Virus record (IMG/VR): IMGVR_UViG_3300025108_000470 | Coordinates: 1 to 20,909 of that record | Reading direction: 5' to 3' (one strand) | Source of the DNA: a virus | DNA: 20,909 nucleotides | Part shown: one piece after another, positions 5,075-14,470 of the stretch | How the letters are laid out: every line of letters begins with the position of its first letter | Numbering within the stretch: position 1 is the stretch's first letter | Notes under the pieces: model-generated | Seen by the model: the letters and a program-made list of their open reading frames with translations, nothing else | The model's database searches: none | What the model was told of the DNA's origin: nothing | Program-made: the position numbers and the translations under genes

Positions 5075-5520
5075 TATAACACCTCAAAATGAGGGGCATC
5101 AATGAAGGGTCTACGACCAGCAGAACGACGAATGTCAATGTACTCATTCATCAAGTCTTCTGCAGTACCATCCCAATCATTAAGAGCCTTGTGCCATGCA
5201 GCACCCCAACGGATAGTGACTCCTAGTTCTTTTGATGCCTTGAGCATTGCATCAGCTATTTCGTCGTACAAGTTTAGTTCCCAACGACCACCATCAACCC
5301 ACGCCATGAGGTCTACAGCGTTACCTTCGAGGTGCTTAGACTTCATGGTTTGTGATGCACCTTTAGCGACCAAGGCTTCCTGCTCTTGAATGGTACGTAG
5401 ACCACAGATCACAGAGAAGTCCTGCTCAGATAGCTCAATGGCCCTCTCCACTACAGCTACTAGCCGTGGATTAACACCTTCAAGTTTCTGTTTACTTCGA
5501 TTACCTAAAACGTATCCCAT
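5074..5520 (-). CDS. M15-family peptidase endolysin (L-Ala-D-Glu or D-Ala-D-Ala type)
   Basis: 148 residues. The peptidase M15 (VanY/Ply500-like) zinc site is complete: SKHLEGNAVDL gives H63 and D70, and DAPHFEV gives H144, with D141 three residues before it as in the phage T5 endolysin. It would cut peptide bonds in the peptidoglycan stem from the periplasmic side. The N-terminal region has the CGLRTIQEQEALVAKGAS segment usual before this site. There is no signal peptide, so release would need a holin. The ribosome site TAGGAGACT (5532-5524) lies 6 nt upstream. It opens the lysis cassette and is coupled to the next gene by TAATG. Whether it cuts L-Ala-D-Glu or D-Ala-D-Ala cannot be told from sequence. 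Confidence 0.9.
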   Translation of the reverse strand: MGYVLGNRSKQKLEGVNPRLVAVVERAIELSEQDFSVICGLRTIQEQEALVAKGASQTMKSKHLEGNAVDLMAWVDGGRWELNLYDEIADAMLKASKELGVTIRWGAAWHKALNDWDGTAEDLMNEYIDIRRSAGRRPFIDAPHFEVL

Positions 5521-5521
5521 G

Positions 5522-6250
5522 CTAGTCTCCTAGTTTACCTAAGTTTATTCTTATTTTAGAGTCGGCTTCCTTACCCGATTGTTTTCTAGTCTCTTGTGCA
5601 GCATATGCTAAGATACTAAGTAACTCAATAGGACTTGCATCCTCTAGAGAATCAGTGTCTATTGTACCTGCTTTCAAACCTTCCCAGAACTTAACACGAC
5701 GAGGCCCAGGATTGAAGTCATATAGGTCTTCTACAATAGTATTACCTTCGTCGTCTGTGTATATCTTACCACCACTTCCTACAAAGTGTGCCATACGTGC
5801 TTTAGGGTCAGTAAAGCTTTCTTTGAATCCTCGTTTCAGAGTTTCTTCGTTCTTTGTATTGAAGTCATCATATGTAAAGTAACCACGATTACTAGAACGT
5901 GCAGATGTTACAGCTTCTTTCAATGCAGTTATGTCTGACTCATTCAACATAGACTCATTTAATTCAGAACCTGGTGTTAGTAGATTAGAAGTAAAAGCTC
6001 TAGCTTGTGCTGTACCGAAACCTTCAGCAGTCACAGTAGAATAAAGAGAAGTACCTGCATCTTGTATGTAGTCAAGACCTTCACCTACAGACTCCCCTAC
6101 TGCCATTGCAGCACTCGTACCTTTTTCTAGTAGGTCTGATCCGAAGTCAAGAATCTTAGTGTAGTTGCCACCTGTAGTAGCACCTTGATTCTTTGCAGCC
6201 TTAACAGCAGCAGGTGCAGCTAGATCGAAGAGCTTTGTGTAGTCAGCCAT
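5522..6250 (-). CDS. Unknown virion-associated or pre-lysis protein
   Basis: 242 residues, not recognised. The N-terminal 80 residues are Ala/Gly-rich and amphipathic (AAPAAVKAAKNQG, SAAMAVGESVGEGLDY). The middle contains ESDITALKEAV and RGYFTYDDF. Next come GSGGKIYTDDEGNTIVEDLY and DFNPG, a beta-hairpin-like pattern I recall from hypothetical phage structural proteins. The end is polar, with a lysine- and isoleucine-rich strand. It is the last long gene after the internal virion proteins and immediately before the endolysin, separated by 1 nt from each. T7 has its tail fibre at this place, but this protein is much too short and lacks fibre-like repeats. A virion component is the best guess from position. 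Confidence 0.7.
   Translation of the reverse strand: MADYTKLFDLAAPAAVKAAKNQGATTGGNYTKILDFGSDLLEKGTSAAMAVGESVGEGLDYIQDAGTSLYSTVTAEGFGTAQARAFTSNLLTPGSELNESMLNESDITALKEAVTSARSSNRGYFTYDDFNTKNEETLKRGFKESFTDPKARMAHFVGSGGKIYTDDEGNTIVEDLYDFNPGPRRVKFWEGLKAGTIDTDSLEDASPIELLSILAYAAQETRKQSGKEADSKIRINLGKLGD
5524..5532 (-). promoter_or_regulatory. Strong ribosome binding site TAGGAGACT (endolysin)
   Basis: The minus strand reads TAGGAGACT, with AGGAG 6 nt before ATG 5520. The leading TAG is the stop codon of the upstream 242-residue gene, so termination and re-initiation are adjacent. The same nine bases precede the GNAT and decoration-protein genes. Confidence 0.8.
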
Positions 6251-6251
6251 A

Positions 6252-8954
6252 TCAGTCTACCTTCACCATTTCAGTACCGATCATAATGATGTCACCTGTT
6301 TTAATAACACCAAGTCTTTCGGCTGCGTCTGCCTCGTCTTGTGAAGTGAAGTATCTAACATCTTCTGCAGTTTGATCTAGTCCTGCAGCTTGCATTCGAG
6401 TAGAAAATGTGTTAGCCATTTCGTCATTCCACCAATCAGCTTGTGTAATGTTCATAGAACCTGGGCGTAGCTGTGGGCGTGGTCTTGATGTAGGTTCAAC
6501 ACCCTCTTCAATAGCCTGTGATGCAGTATCAATTACCTGTGAAGGAGTCATCTGACCTTCGGTTGCAATCTCCTCACTGATGATGCCTGAAGCATACGCC
6601 TCTCTTGCACGTTCTAGTGCCTCACGTGTTTCTGCTATAGTATGTTGTGCTTTGTTACCTGTCTTATCGTAGTAACTACGTCCTGTATTCGGATCAGGTA
6701 TTGATGCAAACTCTTTAGCGAACTCCAACATAGCAGTGTTAATGTCATCAGACTCGCCTTTGATATACGCAGCTAGTTTAGGACGTTTAGTTCCTAGTAT
6801 CAAACCTAGTCCCATACGGTCTTGTACAGTAGGGCTGAAGATTGTGCTGTCGTTAACACCTGCAGCTTTCATTGCAGCGTCCATTGCTTCAGGTGTAATC
6901 TGATACGCACCTACAGCAAACAAACGGTTAGGGTTGTTAGGGTCTTTGATACGCTGATAACCTTTAATCTCACCTAGTGTCATCTTAGATAGAGGTTTAC
7001 CACCACGTACTGTGCTGTTAGTAGAGCCTACGATGTTGTCACCTGATGTACCACGGTTACTAGATTCGTACCCACCTTCACCTGCACTAATAAAGTTTAG
7101 TACTTCCATACGTTCTGGTGTAGGAGAACCCCCTACGTCAACCATAGTTTCGTCAGGCTCTTCTACTCTAGTCTGACCTAGAATACGATTAGCTACAGAT
7201 AGAACCTCACGGTGTTTGTATGCACGTTGAATGTTATCGCCTTTAGCATACTCACTTGTTTTAGGTAGATACAAACCTTTATCACTTAGGTTAGTTTGTA
7301 CATACGCTCTCATGCTACTGTCACCACTACGTAGATGATCTATATAGTCTTGGTTTGTAGCGTAGTAGGATTGAGTACCTTCATCCCACACTAGGCCCAT
7401 AACCCTATTTGAAGGATCACGACCTTCTGCTTCTAAGGTACTTAGTTTAGATTCAGAGAATCGTAGGTTATTTGTAACAGCACTATTGATTAGTGTACGA
7501 ATCTGGTTAGCAGTAGCTGTGTCACCGTAGTTATCTAGTGCATTTAACTTCTCAACAAGCCCTGAGTCTATGATAAGCTCATTTAGTTTAGAGCCTGTCT
7601 GCTGTAGATCAAGGTTGTTCAGTGATTTAACAACAGATGCGATACCTGCGATAAGTTGTTTCTTACCTTTGTCTGTAGCAATGTCACCTACTGATAGGTT
7701 CTTGATCAACCCTAGACCTGTAGCACGTTCTGTAATCAAGTCTTCGGGTGTCAATCCCTCTGTACTAAACGCAGCATTCAAATCTTCTTGAGTCATAATG
7801 GTGTTAGGGCCAACAACTTCGTCTTGACGTGCCTCAATAAGGGTATCAAAGATAGAGCCTAGATCACCTTTACTTGAGATAGCTGCAGTATCTGAACCAT
7901 CACTTAGTTTAGTTGTGATACTCTTAAATAAGTCTAGACCTGCAGGTGATGCAAGAATATCTGACTTAGTAATGCTTGCACCTGCAATAACCTCGCCCAT
8001 AGTATTACCTGTTTGAGCTAGGTAAGATGCAACACCTTCAGCAATTTTCTCAGGGTCTTTAGTCTCTTTCATTTCAGTTAAGAAATTACCTAGATTCGTA
8101 AAGTATTCTGAGTACTGACTACGTTCATCTTCAGATATTGTGTTAGGGATAGACAGATCGATGATACGTCGAGCTTCTGCAACACGAACTTCTAGAGCTT
8201 CGATGTCTGTTGTAGTAATAACCTCACCAGTATCACGCTTCAACTGAATAGACGCAATGATTGCAGTGTCTAAGTTCTGAATACGATTCTCTACTACAGG
8301 TTTTAGTTTAGTGTACCACTGAGCCTTGTCGTTTACATCTGCAGTTGTAGCCATAAGTTCTACAGCCGCAGCTTCTGATGCTTTATTCTGAGCAAACATA
8401 GCGTGTTGATCAGGAGTGTAACTAGGATTCAGAGTCTTAGAAGCTAAGTAAGCAGTCATAAACTTAGGATCACGCTGCATAGCTTCATACTGAGTCATCT
8501 CTGTAGTCTTAGAAAGATCAGAGAAGTCCATACCTGTCTTAGCTTTTAGTGTACTGTTGTACTTAGCTAGGTCAGCGTACCCACCTGGAAGTTTAGAAGC
8601 AGCAGCCTGTACAGCTTGACTATATCCTGCACGTGTCTGTTCAAACGACATACCACTTTGTTCTGCTTTCTGATCTACAGAATCAATAGCACCAAGCAAG
8701 TCACGTACAGCACTCTTCTCACGTGCAGTATCATACATATCGTAGGCATTACCTGCGATACCTATAGCAGATTGTAGAGCACTAGCTTGTGTACGTTCAA
8801 GAGCCGCCTGACCTTGTACTGCCTTGGCCTGTGCGCCTAGAGACATTGCTTGAAAGTCTGACCTAATCTTTTCAGTGTTGTCTACAACACCCTGTTGAGG
8901 GCGTTCAAACCCTATGTCGAAAGATGTCTTAGGTGCAAATATATCTTGTGCCAT
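6252..8954 (-). CDS. Internal virion protein with lysozyme-like (muramidase) domain
   Basis: 900 residues. The first ~600 are Ala/Gln/Thr-rich and mostly helical in character, with no membrane segment, in keeping with ejected inner-core proteins. Residues about 616-790 look like a lysozyme-superfamily domain: FISAGEGGYESSNRG (E626 a candidate catalytic acid), then FAVGAYQITPEAMDAAM (about 679-696), the equivalent of the G.YQ(I/F) substrate-cleft motif. This would locally open peptidoglycan during DNA ejection. A ~110-residue C-terminal region follows, with a Pro/Arg linker (TSRPRPQLRPG). In T7 the lytic transglycosylase domain is at the N-terminus of gp16; here it sits near the C-terminus of the other large internal protein. 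The start at 8954 is 1 nt after the upstream stop. Domain call by motif only. Confidence 0.85.
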   Translation of the reverse strand: MAQDIFAPKTSFDIGFERPQQGVVDNTEKIRSDFQAMSLGAQAKAVQGQAALERTQASALQSAIGIAGNAYDMYDTAREKSAVRDLLGAIDSVDQKAEQSGMSFEQTRAGYSQAVQAAASKLPGGYADLAKYNSTLKAKTGMDFSDLSKTTEMTQYEAMQRDPKFMTAYLASKTLNPSYTPDQHAMFAQNKASEAAAVELMATTADVNDKAQWYTKLKPVVENRIQNLDTAIIASIQLKRDTGEVITTTDIEALEVRVAEARRIIDLSIPNTISEDERSQYSEYFTNLGNFLTEMKETKDPEKIAEGVASYLAQTGNTMGEVIAGASITKSDILASPAGLDLFKSITTKLSDGSDTAAISSKGDLGSIFDTLIEARQDEVVGPNTIMTQEDLNAAFSTEGLTPEDLITERATGLGLIKNLSVGDIATDKGKKQLIAGIASVVKSLNNLDLQQTGSKLNELIIDSGLVEKLNALDNYGDTATANQIRTLINSAVTNNLRFSESKLSTLEAEGRDPSNRVMGLVWDEGTQSYYATNQDYIDHLRSGDSSMRAYVQTNLSDKGLYLPKTSEYAKGDNIQRAYKHREVLSVANRILGQTRVEEPDETMVDVGGSPTPERMEVLNFISAGEGGYESSNRGTSGDNIVGSTNSTVRGGKPLSKMTLGEIKGYQRIKDPNNPNRLFAVGAYQITPEAMDAAMKAAGVNDSTIFSPTVQDRMGLGLILGTKRPKLAAYIKGESDDINTAMLEFAKEFASIPDPNTGRSYYDKTGNKAQHTIAETREALERAREAYASGIISEEIATEGQMTPSQVIDTASQAIEEGVEPTSRPRPQLRPGSMNITQADWWNDEMANTFSTRMQAAGLDQTAEDVRYFTSQDEADAAERLGVIKTGDIIMIGTEMVKVD

Positions 8955-8955
8955 A

Positions 8956-11900
8956 TTAGTTTCCTAGTGTTGATGCTAGACGTTCAGCCATCGCAGTCCT
9001 ATCATTCTTACGTAGTTTAAGAATTAGTTGTGGTAGTTCATCTTCTAGTGGAGTGATCAAGGCTTTACGTAAACCCATCTTAGTTATCTCTGATGCACCA
9101 CTTAGATCAATACGTAGCTTCAAGGCTTCTAGTAGTTTGAAACCTTCCTCGTATTGTTGTGGGTCACCTGACTTAATCATAGCATGAGCTTTATCTGCTA
9201 GTCGGTTAATGTCTCGACGTTCTCTACGTAGACTCTTATCGTCATTGTAAATCTTAGACTTGACTGAGTAGAACTCTTGTACTTTCAGAGGACTAATGCC
9301 TAATGCAACCATTAGAGCTTCAGTTGTAGTCATCTCACCAGGAACGGTAGCTCCTGTTTTACTACGATACAGACCGTTATTCATAATACCGATAGCCTTT
9401 GCAGTACTATCAAGTGTTGTGATGTTACGGAATGTCTTGATTATATCCTCTTTTACGAGTGTGCCGTTACCGTCTGTAAGATTCAGGATACTGTTCCAGA
9501 TAGAAGATACGATGTCCCCACCAATCTGAGCAGATGGACCACCTACAACCTCTAGGAACTGACCCTCTTGAATCTTACGTAGTGTCTCACGTACCTGACC
9601 CATTGGTGCAAGGCTTGTTGTTAGACCTGTACCTACACGTCCGTTCTCGTCTTTAAGGAGTACATCAGTAACACCATCAATCAGACCCCACTTCAAGAAT
9701 GTGAATAATGAGTTGTCTGTTGACCTACCTGTTTTCTCTGCAATGTAGTCTGCAGCATTAGCGAATCCGAAACCTGCAGCACCATACATAGGTACAAGTA
9801 CAGCACCCAACCTTGCACGTTCTGCTATGCTTAGTTCACGTCCTGTAAACAACATCTCCATAGAACGCATGGTGTGTGACAACCACTGTGTAGGTAGACG
9901 CATGACACCCTGTTGCCAAGATGCGTTAGAGATAGACGACATATGGAAGTTCAAGGTACTGTCACGTCGAGCAATCTGTCTACGAGCCTGTTCAGTCAGG
10001 ATAGATGCACCTGGGTTCTTCGCCATGTACTCAAGGATAGCTGTATAAGTACCTGTCATACGTGCTAGGCGGTCACCCTCACGGAAAGGTACAAGACCTA
10101 TCTCCATACCCTTAGATGCAGTCTTACGTGTAGTTGCCCATGCATTAGCTAGTTTACTAGGTGTGTAGTCTTCACCTGCAAAACCAGAGATACCACGACC
10201 ATAACCAGTGTTAAGTTCAGCGATCTCAGTATCCAAGTCCATGCGACCTGATGAACGTACATACTGCATGATCTCTTTTACTTGATTGTCTGTCAGGTTG
10301 TAGCGTTTAGCAACCATCGACAAACCTTTATCCACTGCATCTGGGAATACAAACAATGGACGCATAAGTAGTGCCATACCTGCAGCACGAGGGCCATGAG
10401 TAGGTGAGATCATCATAATAGATGTAGCATGGAAACTCTGAATGATAGTTTGTTTTACATTCAAGAATCCGAACTTAGACAAGAATCCTACTTTAAGCAT
10501 AAAGTTAGTAGGATCATTGAAGTTTAGTTCTTTACCTGTACCTCTGTATACAAAGTTACCTACAGACTTACCAAGATTAAGCATGGCTATCTCGTCTGCA
10601 CGTTTAACCCTCATACGACGACGATCAATACTCCATAGCTCTTTCATTCGATTTACTTCTTTACCTGTGCCTGTGAACTGAGCACCCATAAACAAGTTAT
10701 AGAAGTCATCTTCAGGTACGTTGCTAGGTAGTCGAATGCCTGATACGTTACGTGCTTTCTTGACCCACGCTGTCATAGCATTTACAGTGTATGCTCTGTA
10801 GCTAAAGTCATTGATAGCACCATTGATACCAGATACGATGTTAGCAGTAGGATCGAAGTTAGTAGTTTTTACACCACCGAAGTGAGGCAATACACTATCA
10901 CTACGGCGCATATCGTTCTCAATGAAGTTGCCTACAGACATTCCATTGAATACATCATCATCACCATCTGCAGAGGATAGAGCTACGTTGCGTTCTTTCT
11001 TCTGAAGTTGTGATGCAGTATTTAAGTCCCAGTTGTTTTCACGAGCAAACAATTCCAAGTCATCAAAGGTTTCTATAGATGGGTTCCAAGAGTTATTCTC
11101 TTTGATGATGTCATCTATCTTAGAACTACCTCTGTTAGCAAGGATAGTGTTAATCTCATTGATAGCTTTTACTGCGTCTTCTTCAGTGAATGCAGATAAC
11201 CAAGTCTTAATACGGCCTCTGTTGTAGTCACCTGCCACGACAAACCAGTTAGAGAATGGGTTAGTGCGTGGGCCACCTGCGTTGTAGCCTAGTACATCTG
11301 ATGGGTCTAGTGCATCTACAGACTTAGGACGTACAATATATTCTACACCCTCGTATGGTTTATCTAAACGCCATACACTTGTGTTAGGTTCTACAAACTC
11401 TTTGTATGTTACCTGATTATCTACGATGTCTAGGATGCGTGAGTTCTCAGGTACAGATGCTTTAGTGCCTAGTTGCTTTGCAGGTACACGGAATCCGTTA
11501 GGCATCTTAACAGCACGGTATCCTTTCTGGATGTACCGTTGCATGATGTTACTTGCCTGTAGAAGGTACGCTGCATCACTGATCTCTACAAGAGATGCAT
11601 AAGCTTCCTTAACAGTTTGTGTAGCCTCACGTCCTGTAAACTCTAGGTACTTATTAGAGAAGTCCTCAATAGTGTACCATCCACGTTTAGCAGACTCTAA
11701 TGGATTGTCACGAAGGTTACGTGTGATGAATGCTAGTGCTGCACGGTCAGTGTTGTTCAATGCTTCAATAGGTCTAGAAGCTTGTTGTACTAACTTACCG
11801 ATAGCTGCAGCCGCACCCTCGCCAAGTAGTGCTAGTTCTGTTGTGTTACGTAGGCCACGAGTAGAAGCATTACTGACAAAACGACCTACACCACCTAAGA

Positions 11901-13302
11901 CATCATTGATCATGTTACGTACAGTGCCACGTTCAAGGTTCATTGCACCTTCAAAGATGTCATCAATACCCTTGATCTCTTTAGCTAGGTTTAGGTTCTC
12001 ACGTAACTGAATTACGAAACCCTTACCCTCATTCACAGGTACAAGTTCACCACCTGAACGCTTCGCTGCTTCTTTAGCACCTACTGATGGGTTGCCTTTA
12101 GATGTAGCTTTGTAGGGTTGACCGTCTGTTGCACGTCCGAACTGTACAGTAACATTGTAGTTACCTAGATCGTCACCTACATGCCCTGCTTTGTAAATAG
12201 GGTTACCGAATGTTTTACCCATACGAGCTACAGCTTCTGCAGCAAGACGTGTCACATCAGCTTCAGGTAGAACCTTACCGATAGCGTTGTTCTTGTAGTA
12301 AGTCTGTATATCCTGTAGAAGTTTATTCTCTTGCAAGATACGAGACACACGAGACTCAGAGGGTAGGCCATCATCTAAGTGTGGATTCAAAGACGCAGGA
12401 CCAACATCGTTAGTAACTTCAGGGTCTAGTCGTTTGTTTAGTGTATCCTCTGCTACCTTTGCAGCTTCCTCTGGTCCTTGGTTAGCTGATACACGGCCTA
12501 CAAGTGTACGGTTACGTGCAGTCTTAGTTGCAAGTTTTATAGAACTCTTTGCTACCTGACCTAAACCTGCAGCATCTAGTGCAGCAAATGCCTTAGTTAA
12601 CGCTTTCTCACCGAAAGTTCTGAAGCCATTGTTGTTTACAATCTCTTGTAGTTGAGCTATACGCCATGAGCTATCGTCACGTGGACCTTTACTCATGTAG
12701 TCTTCAGCAAACCCAGTGAACCACTCACCGAACTGTTTAGGAGTCATGGTGATTTTATTCTGTAGTACCTCGTTACCAAGTGATTCTAGTTCATCTTCAC
12801 TAAGCAACGTGTAAGGAGATGTAACAAATTCATGCAGAGCCATAGAACCGAAGTCCAACACTGCATCAACAGCACCTGTCTCTTCTTGTGCGATATATGT
12901 ATCTAGTACACCTTGAGCGATACGGTTGTTAGATGCAATACGTAAGTCAACAGGCTCTACCTCTGAGTCCTTTAGACCTAGTGCTTGTTCGTAGTAGTAC
13001 TGTTGAGTCTCTAGGAAGTCTAGTTCTTTCTCTCTGTACTTATCAATATTCTCTTGGAACTGTACAGGATCAACGTCTAGGTACTCTAAACGATCTACAG
13101 CATATGTTTCAAGAGGACGGTTCTGATCTAAGAAGTCCTGCTTGGCTAGTTTAACATCCGTATGAGGCTTACCTGTGGTTAGGATAACTTCATCTTGTTC
13201 TGTGTCTGTCTTGATAGACGTGTCTTGTTGTTCTTCAGATTCAAACTCATCAAGGAAATGATGGGTATCCTCTTCAATGAACGTAAGATTTAAGTTTTCC
13301 AT
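8956..13302 (-). CDS. Giant internal virion protein (T7 gp16-like position and size)
   Basis: 1448 residues, the longest gene here; T7 gp16 has 1318. The N-terminus is acidic (FIEEDTHHFLDEFESEEQQD). Most of the protein is polar and probably helical, with two notably hydrophobic parts in the last third: about 940-985 (KFGFLNVKQTIIQSF, then SIMMISP and MALLMRPLFVF) and about 1164-1187 (LGAVLVPMYGAAGFGF). These could enter the host membrane when the protein is ejected ahead of the DNA, as proposed for T7-type channels. No lysozyme motif was found in it; that domain lies in the next gene. AAGGGA stands about 8-10 nt before ATG 13302. The role is inferred from size, order and composition, because such proteins diverge strongly. 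Confidence 0.85.
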   Translation of the reverse strand: MENLNLTFIEEDTHHFLDEFESEEQQDTSIKTDTEQDEVILTTGKPHTDVKLAKQDFLDQNRPLETYAVDRLEYLDVDPVQFQENIDKYREKELDFLETQQYYYEQALGLKDSEVEPVDLRIASNNRIAQGVLDTYIAQEETGAVDAVLDFGSMALHEFVTSPYTLLSEDELESLGNEVLQNKITMTPKQFGEWFTGFAEDYMSKGPRDDSSWRIAQLQEIVNNNGFRTFGEKALTKAFAALDAAGLGQVAKSSIKLATKTARNRTLVGRVSANQGPEEAAKVAEDTLNKRLDPEVTNDVGPASLNPHLDDGLPSESRVSRILQENKLLQDIQTYYKNNAIGKVLPEADVTRLAAEAVARMGKTFGNPIYKAGHVGDDLGNYNVTVQFGRATDGQPYKATSKGNPSVGAKEAAKRSGGELVPVNEGKGFVIQLRENLNLAKEIKGIDDIFEGAMNLERGTVRNMINDVLGGVGRFVSNASTRGLRNTTELALLGEGAAAAIGKLVQQASRPIEALNNTDRAALAFITRNLRDNPLESAKRGWYTIEDFSNKYLEFTGREATQTVKEAYASLVEISDAAYLLQASNIMQRYIQKGYRAVKMPNGFRVPAKQLGTKASVPENSRILDIVDNQVTYKEFVEPNTSVWRLDKPYEGVEYIVRPKSVDALDPSDVLGYNAGGPRTNPFSNWFVVAGDYNRGRIKTWLSAFTEEDAVKAINEINTILANRGSSKIDDIIKENNSWNPSIETFDDLELFARENNWDLNTASQLQKKERNVALSSADGDDDVFNGMSVGNFIENDMRRSDSVLPHFGGVKTTNFDPTANIVSGINGAINDFSYRAYTVNAMTAWVKKARNVSGIRLPSNVPEDDFYNLFMGAQFTGTGKEVNRMKELWSIDRRRMRVKRADEIAMLNLGKSVGNFVYRGTGKELNFNDPTNFMLKVGFLSKFGFLNVKQTIIQSFHATSIMMISPTHGPRAAGMALLMRPLFVFPDAVDKGLSMVAKRYNLTDNQVKEIMQYVRSSGRMDLDTEIAELNTGYGRGISGFAGEDYTPSKLANAWATTRKTASKGMEIGLVPFREGDRLARMTGTYTAILEYMAKNPGASILTEQARRQIARRDSTLNFHMSSISNASWQQGVMRLPTQWLSHTMRSMEMLFTGRELSIAERARLGAVLVPMYGAAGFGFANAADYIAEKTGRSTDNSLFTFLKWGLIDGVTDVLLKDENGRVGTGLTTSLAPMGQVRETLRKIQEGQFLEVVGGPSAQIGGDIVSSIWNSILNLTDGNGTLVKEDIIKTFRNITTLDSTAKAIGIMNNGLYRSKTGATVPGEMTTTEALMVALGISPLKVQEFYSVKSKIYNDDKSLRRERRDINRLADKAHAMIKSGDPQQYEEGFKLLEALKLRIDLSGASEITKMGLRKALITPLEDELPQLILKLRKNDRTAMAERLASTLGN

Positions 13303-13313
13303 TTAGGTTTCCC

Positions 13314-13997
13314 TTATCGCATAATACCTGCACCCACTTGGAATGCAGTGCTTGCAATACCCATAATGCTAGATGCACGGCTCTGATACAATGAAGCTTG
13401 TGATAGAGCTAGTTGTTGCTGACCTTGTAGGACGTTAGCTTGACCGTATAGCGCATTGATCTGACCTTGTAGGTCTGCAGATCGTTGGTTAGCTTGCGTA
13501 ATCTGTTGAGATAGGCCAGACTGTTGTGTAGAGTAACCAAGAGCAGCCGACAAGTTAGAGCCAATAGAAGCAGCACCCCCAGATACGGCAGATGATCCTG
13601 CAGCCCCTGCAGCTTGTGCTACGTTTTGTTGACGTGCTCGTGCAATCTGAGCTTCTCGGATAGCCTGTCGTCGCTGCCTACGTACAGCTAATTTATCCTG
13701 CTCTGCTTGCTTCTGTATAATTTCTTTCTGAACACCTACCTGTGCTGTAGATACTGTCGTGACTTGATCTTGAATATCTGCTATCTGTTCGCCTGTAGTT
13801 TCAGCTTGTGTCTGTGCGGCCTGTGCTGCAGAAATGTTCTTATCTACTTTACTACCTATAACACCACCAATAATAGCACCACCGACAACAGCCGCAGCTA
13901 CGCTTGTGACACCTATTGCAGCACCTACAGCACTCGTAGCAAGAGCAGCACCTGCAAGTCCACCTGCAACAGCACCAATCGCAGTAAATACAGCCAT
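13314..13997 (-). CDS. Internal virion protein, T7 gp14-like
   Basis: 227 residues. The first ~50 are a glycine/alanine-rich hydrophobic stretch (GAVAGGLAGAALATSAVGAA, then VVGGAIIGGVIGSKVDK), which could span a membrane. A Gln/Ala-rich helical region (about 55-110) with RRQRRQAIREAQIARARQQN follows, then AAGSSAVSGGAASIGSNL and a Gln-rich coil (about 160-205). T7 gp14 and its relatives show the same order: hydrophobic glycine-rich start, basic helix, Gly/Ser linker. They form the outer-membrane part of the ejection channel. Its position between the gp13-like GNAT gene and the two large internal proteins supports the call. Sequence similarity in this group is low, so composition and order carry the assignment. 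Confidence 0.82.
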   Translation of the reverse strand: MAVFTAIGAVAGGLAGAALATSAVGAAIGVTSVAAAVVGGAIIGGVIGSKVDKNISAAQAAQTQAETTGEQIADIQDQVTTVSTAQVGVQKEIIQKQAEQDKLAVRRQRRQAIREAQIARARQQNVAQAAGAAGSSAVSGGAASIGSNLSAALGYSTQQSGLSQQITQANQRSADLQGQINALYGQANVLQGQQQLALSQASLYQSRASSIMGIASTAFQVGAGIMR

Positions 13998-13998
13998 A

Positions 13999-14457
13999 TC
14001 ATAATTCCTTTATATATGCAGTTTCTATTGGCTTGAAGCCTTTACGTTTAAATAGAATACCTGCCTTACCATCAAGTACTACATCAAGAGCAGATAGCCT
14101 TGCGTAGTCACAGCCTTTTTGTTTAGCCCATTCAACGTAACCATCAATGAGTTTAGGAGCAGTCTTACCATTTCTATGTTCAGGTTCTAACCACAACATT
14201 AACTCTTGTGATACTACGAGATCATTTATAGGCAGTTCAGTCATTACTCCTGCAATAGCACCCACGATCTCTGTGTTAAAACAAGCAACCTTTACTATAC
14301 CTGCATCACTATCTATTAGTTGTTGTAGTGTAGTAGCTACTTTATTAGGATTGATTGTATTCAAAGCAGGGTGGTTAGTTTCTTTAGAGAATAGCTTTGC
14401 TGCAATCGTTATATCTAAGATGTCGCTATGGTTAGCGTCACGTATTGTATAAGACAT
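13999..14457 (-). CDS. GNAT-fold acetyltransferase-like protein at T7 gp13 position
   Basis: 152 residues from ATG 14457, which has TAGGAGACT (14468-14460) 5 nt upstream. A longer in-frame start at 14574 would run into the tail tubular gene and is rejected. The N-terminus YTIRDANHSDILDI is the usual first strand and helix of a GNAT domain. ELMLWLEPEHRNGKTAPKLI contains the acetyl-CoA pyrophosphate loop in the variant form R-N-G-K-T-A. The end, LFKRKGFKPIETAY, matches GNAT motif B. T7 gp13, at the same place between gp12 and gp14, belongs to a family I recall as grouped with acetyltransferases. It may be structural, assembly-related or an active enzyme; the substrate is unknown. Confidence 0.85.
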   Translation of the reverse strand: MSYTIRDANHSDILDITIAAKLFSKETNHPALNTINPNKVATTLQQLIDSDAGIVKVACFNTEIVGAIAGVMTELPINDLVVSQELMLWLEPEHRNGKTAPKLIDGYVEWAKQKGCDYARLSALDVVLDGKAGILFKRKGFKPIETAYIKEL

Positions 14458-14459
14458 GA

Positions 14460-14468
14460 AGTCTCCTA
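14460..14468 (-). promoter_or_regulatory. Strong ribosome binding site TAGGAGACT (GNAT gene)
   Basis: AGGAG lies 5 nt before ATG 14457, in the 13-nt gap after the tail tubular B stop. It decides the start of the GNAT gene in favour of 14457. It is identical to the sites at 5524-5532 and 18078-18086. Confidence 0.8.
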
Positions 14469-14470
14469 AG

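Noticed and set aside
13707-14036. Plus-strand ORF rich in Cys, Ser and Thr
   Set aside because: It is the antisense of the Ala/Gly/Gln-rich gp14-like gene, and its composition is explained by that.
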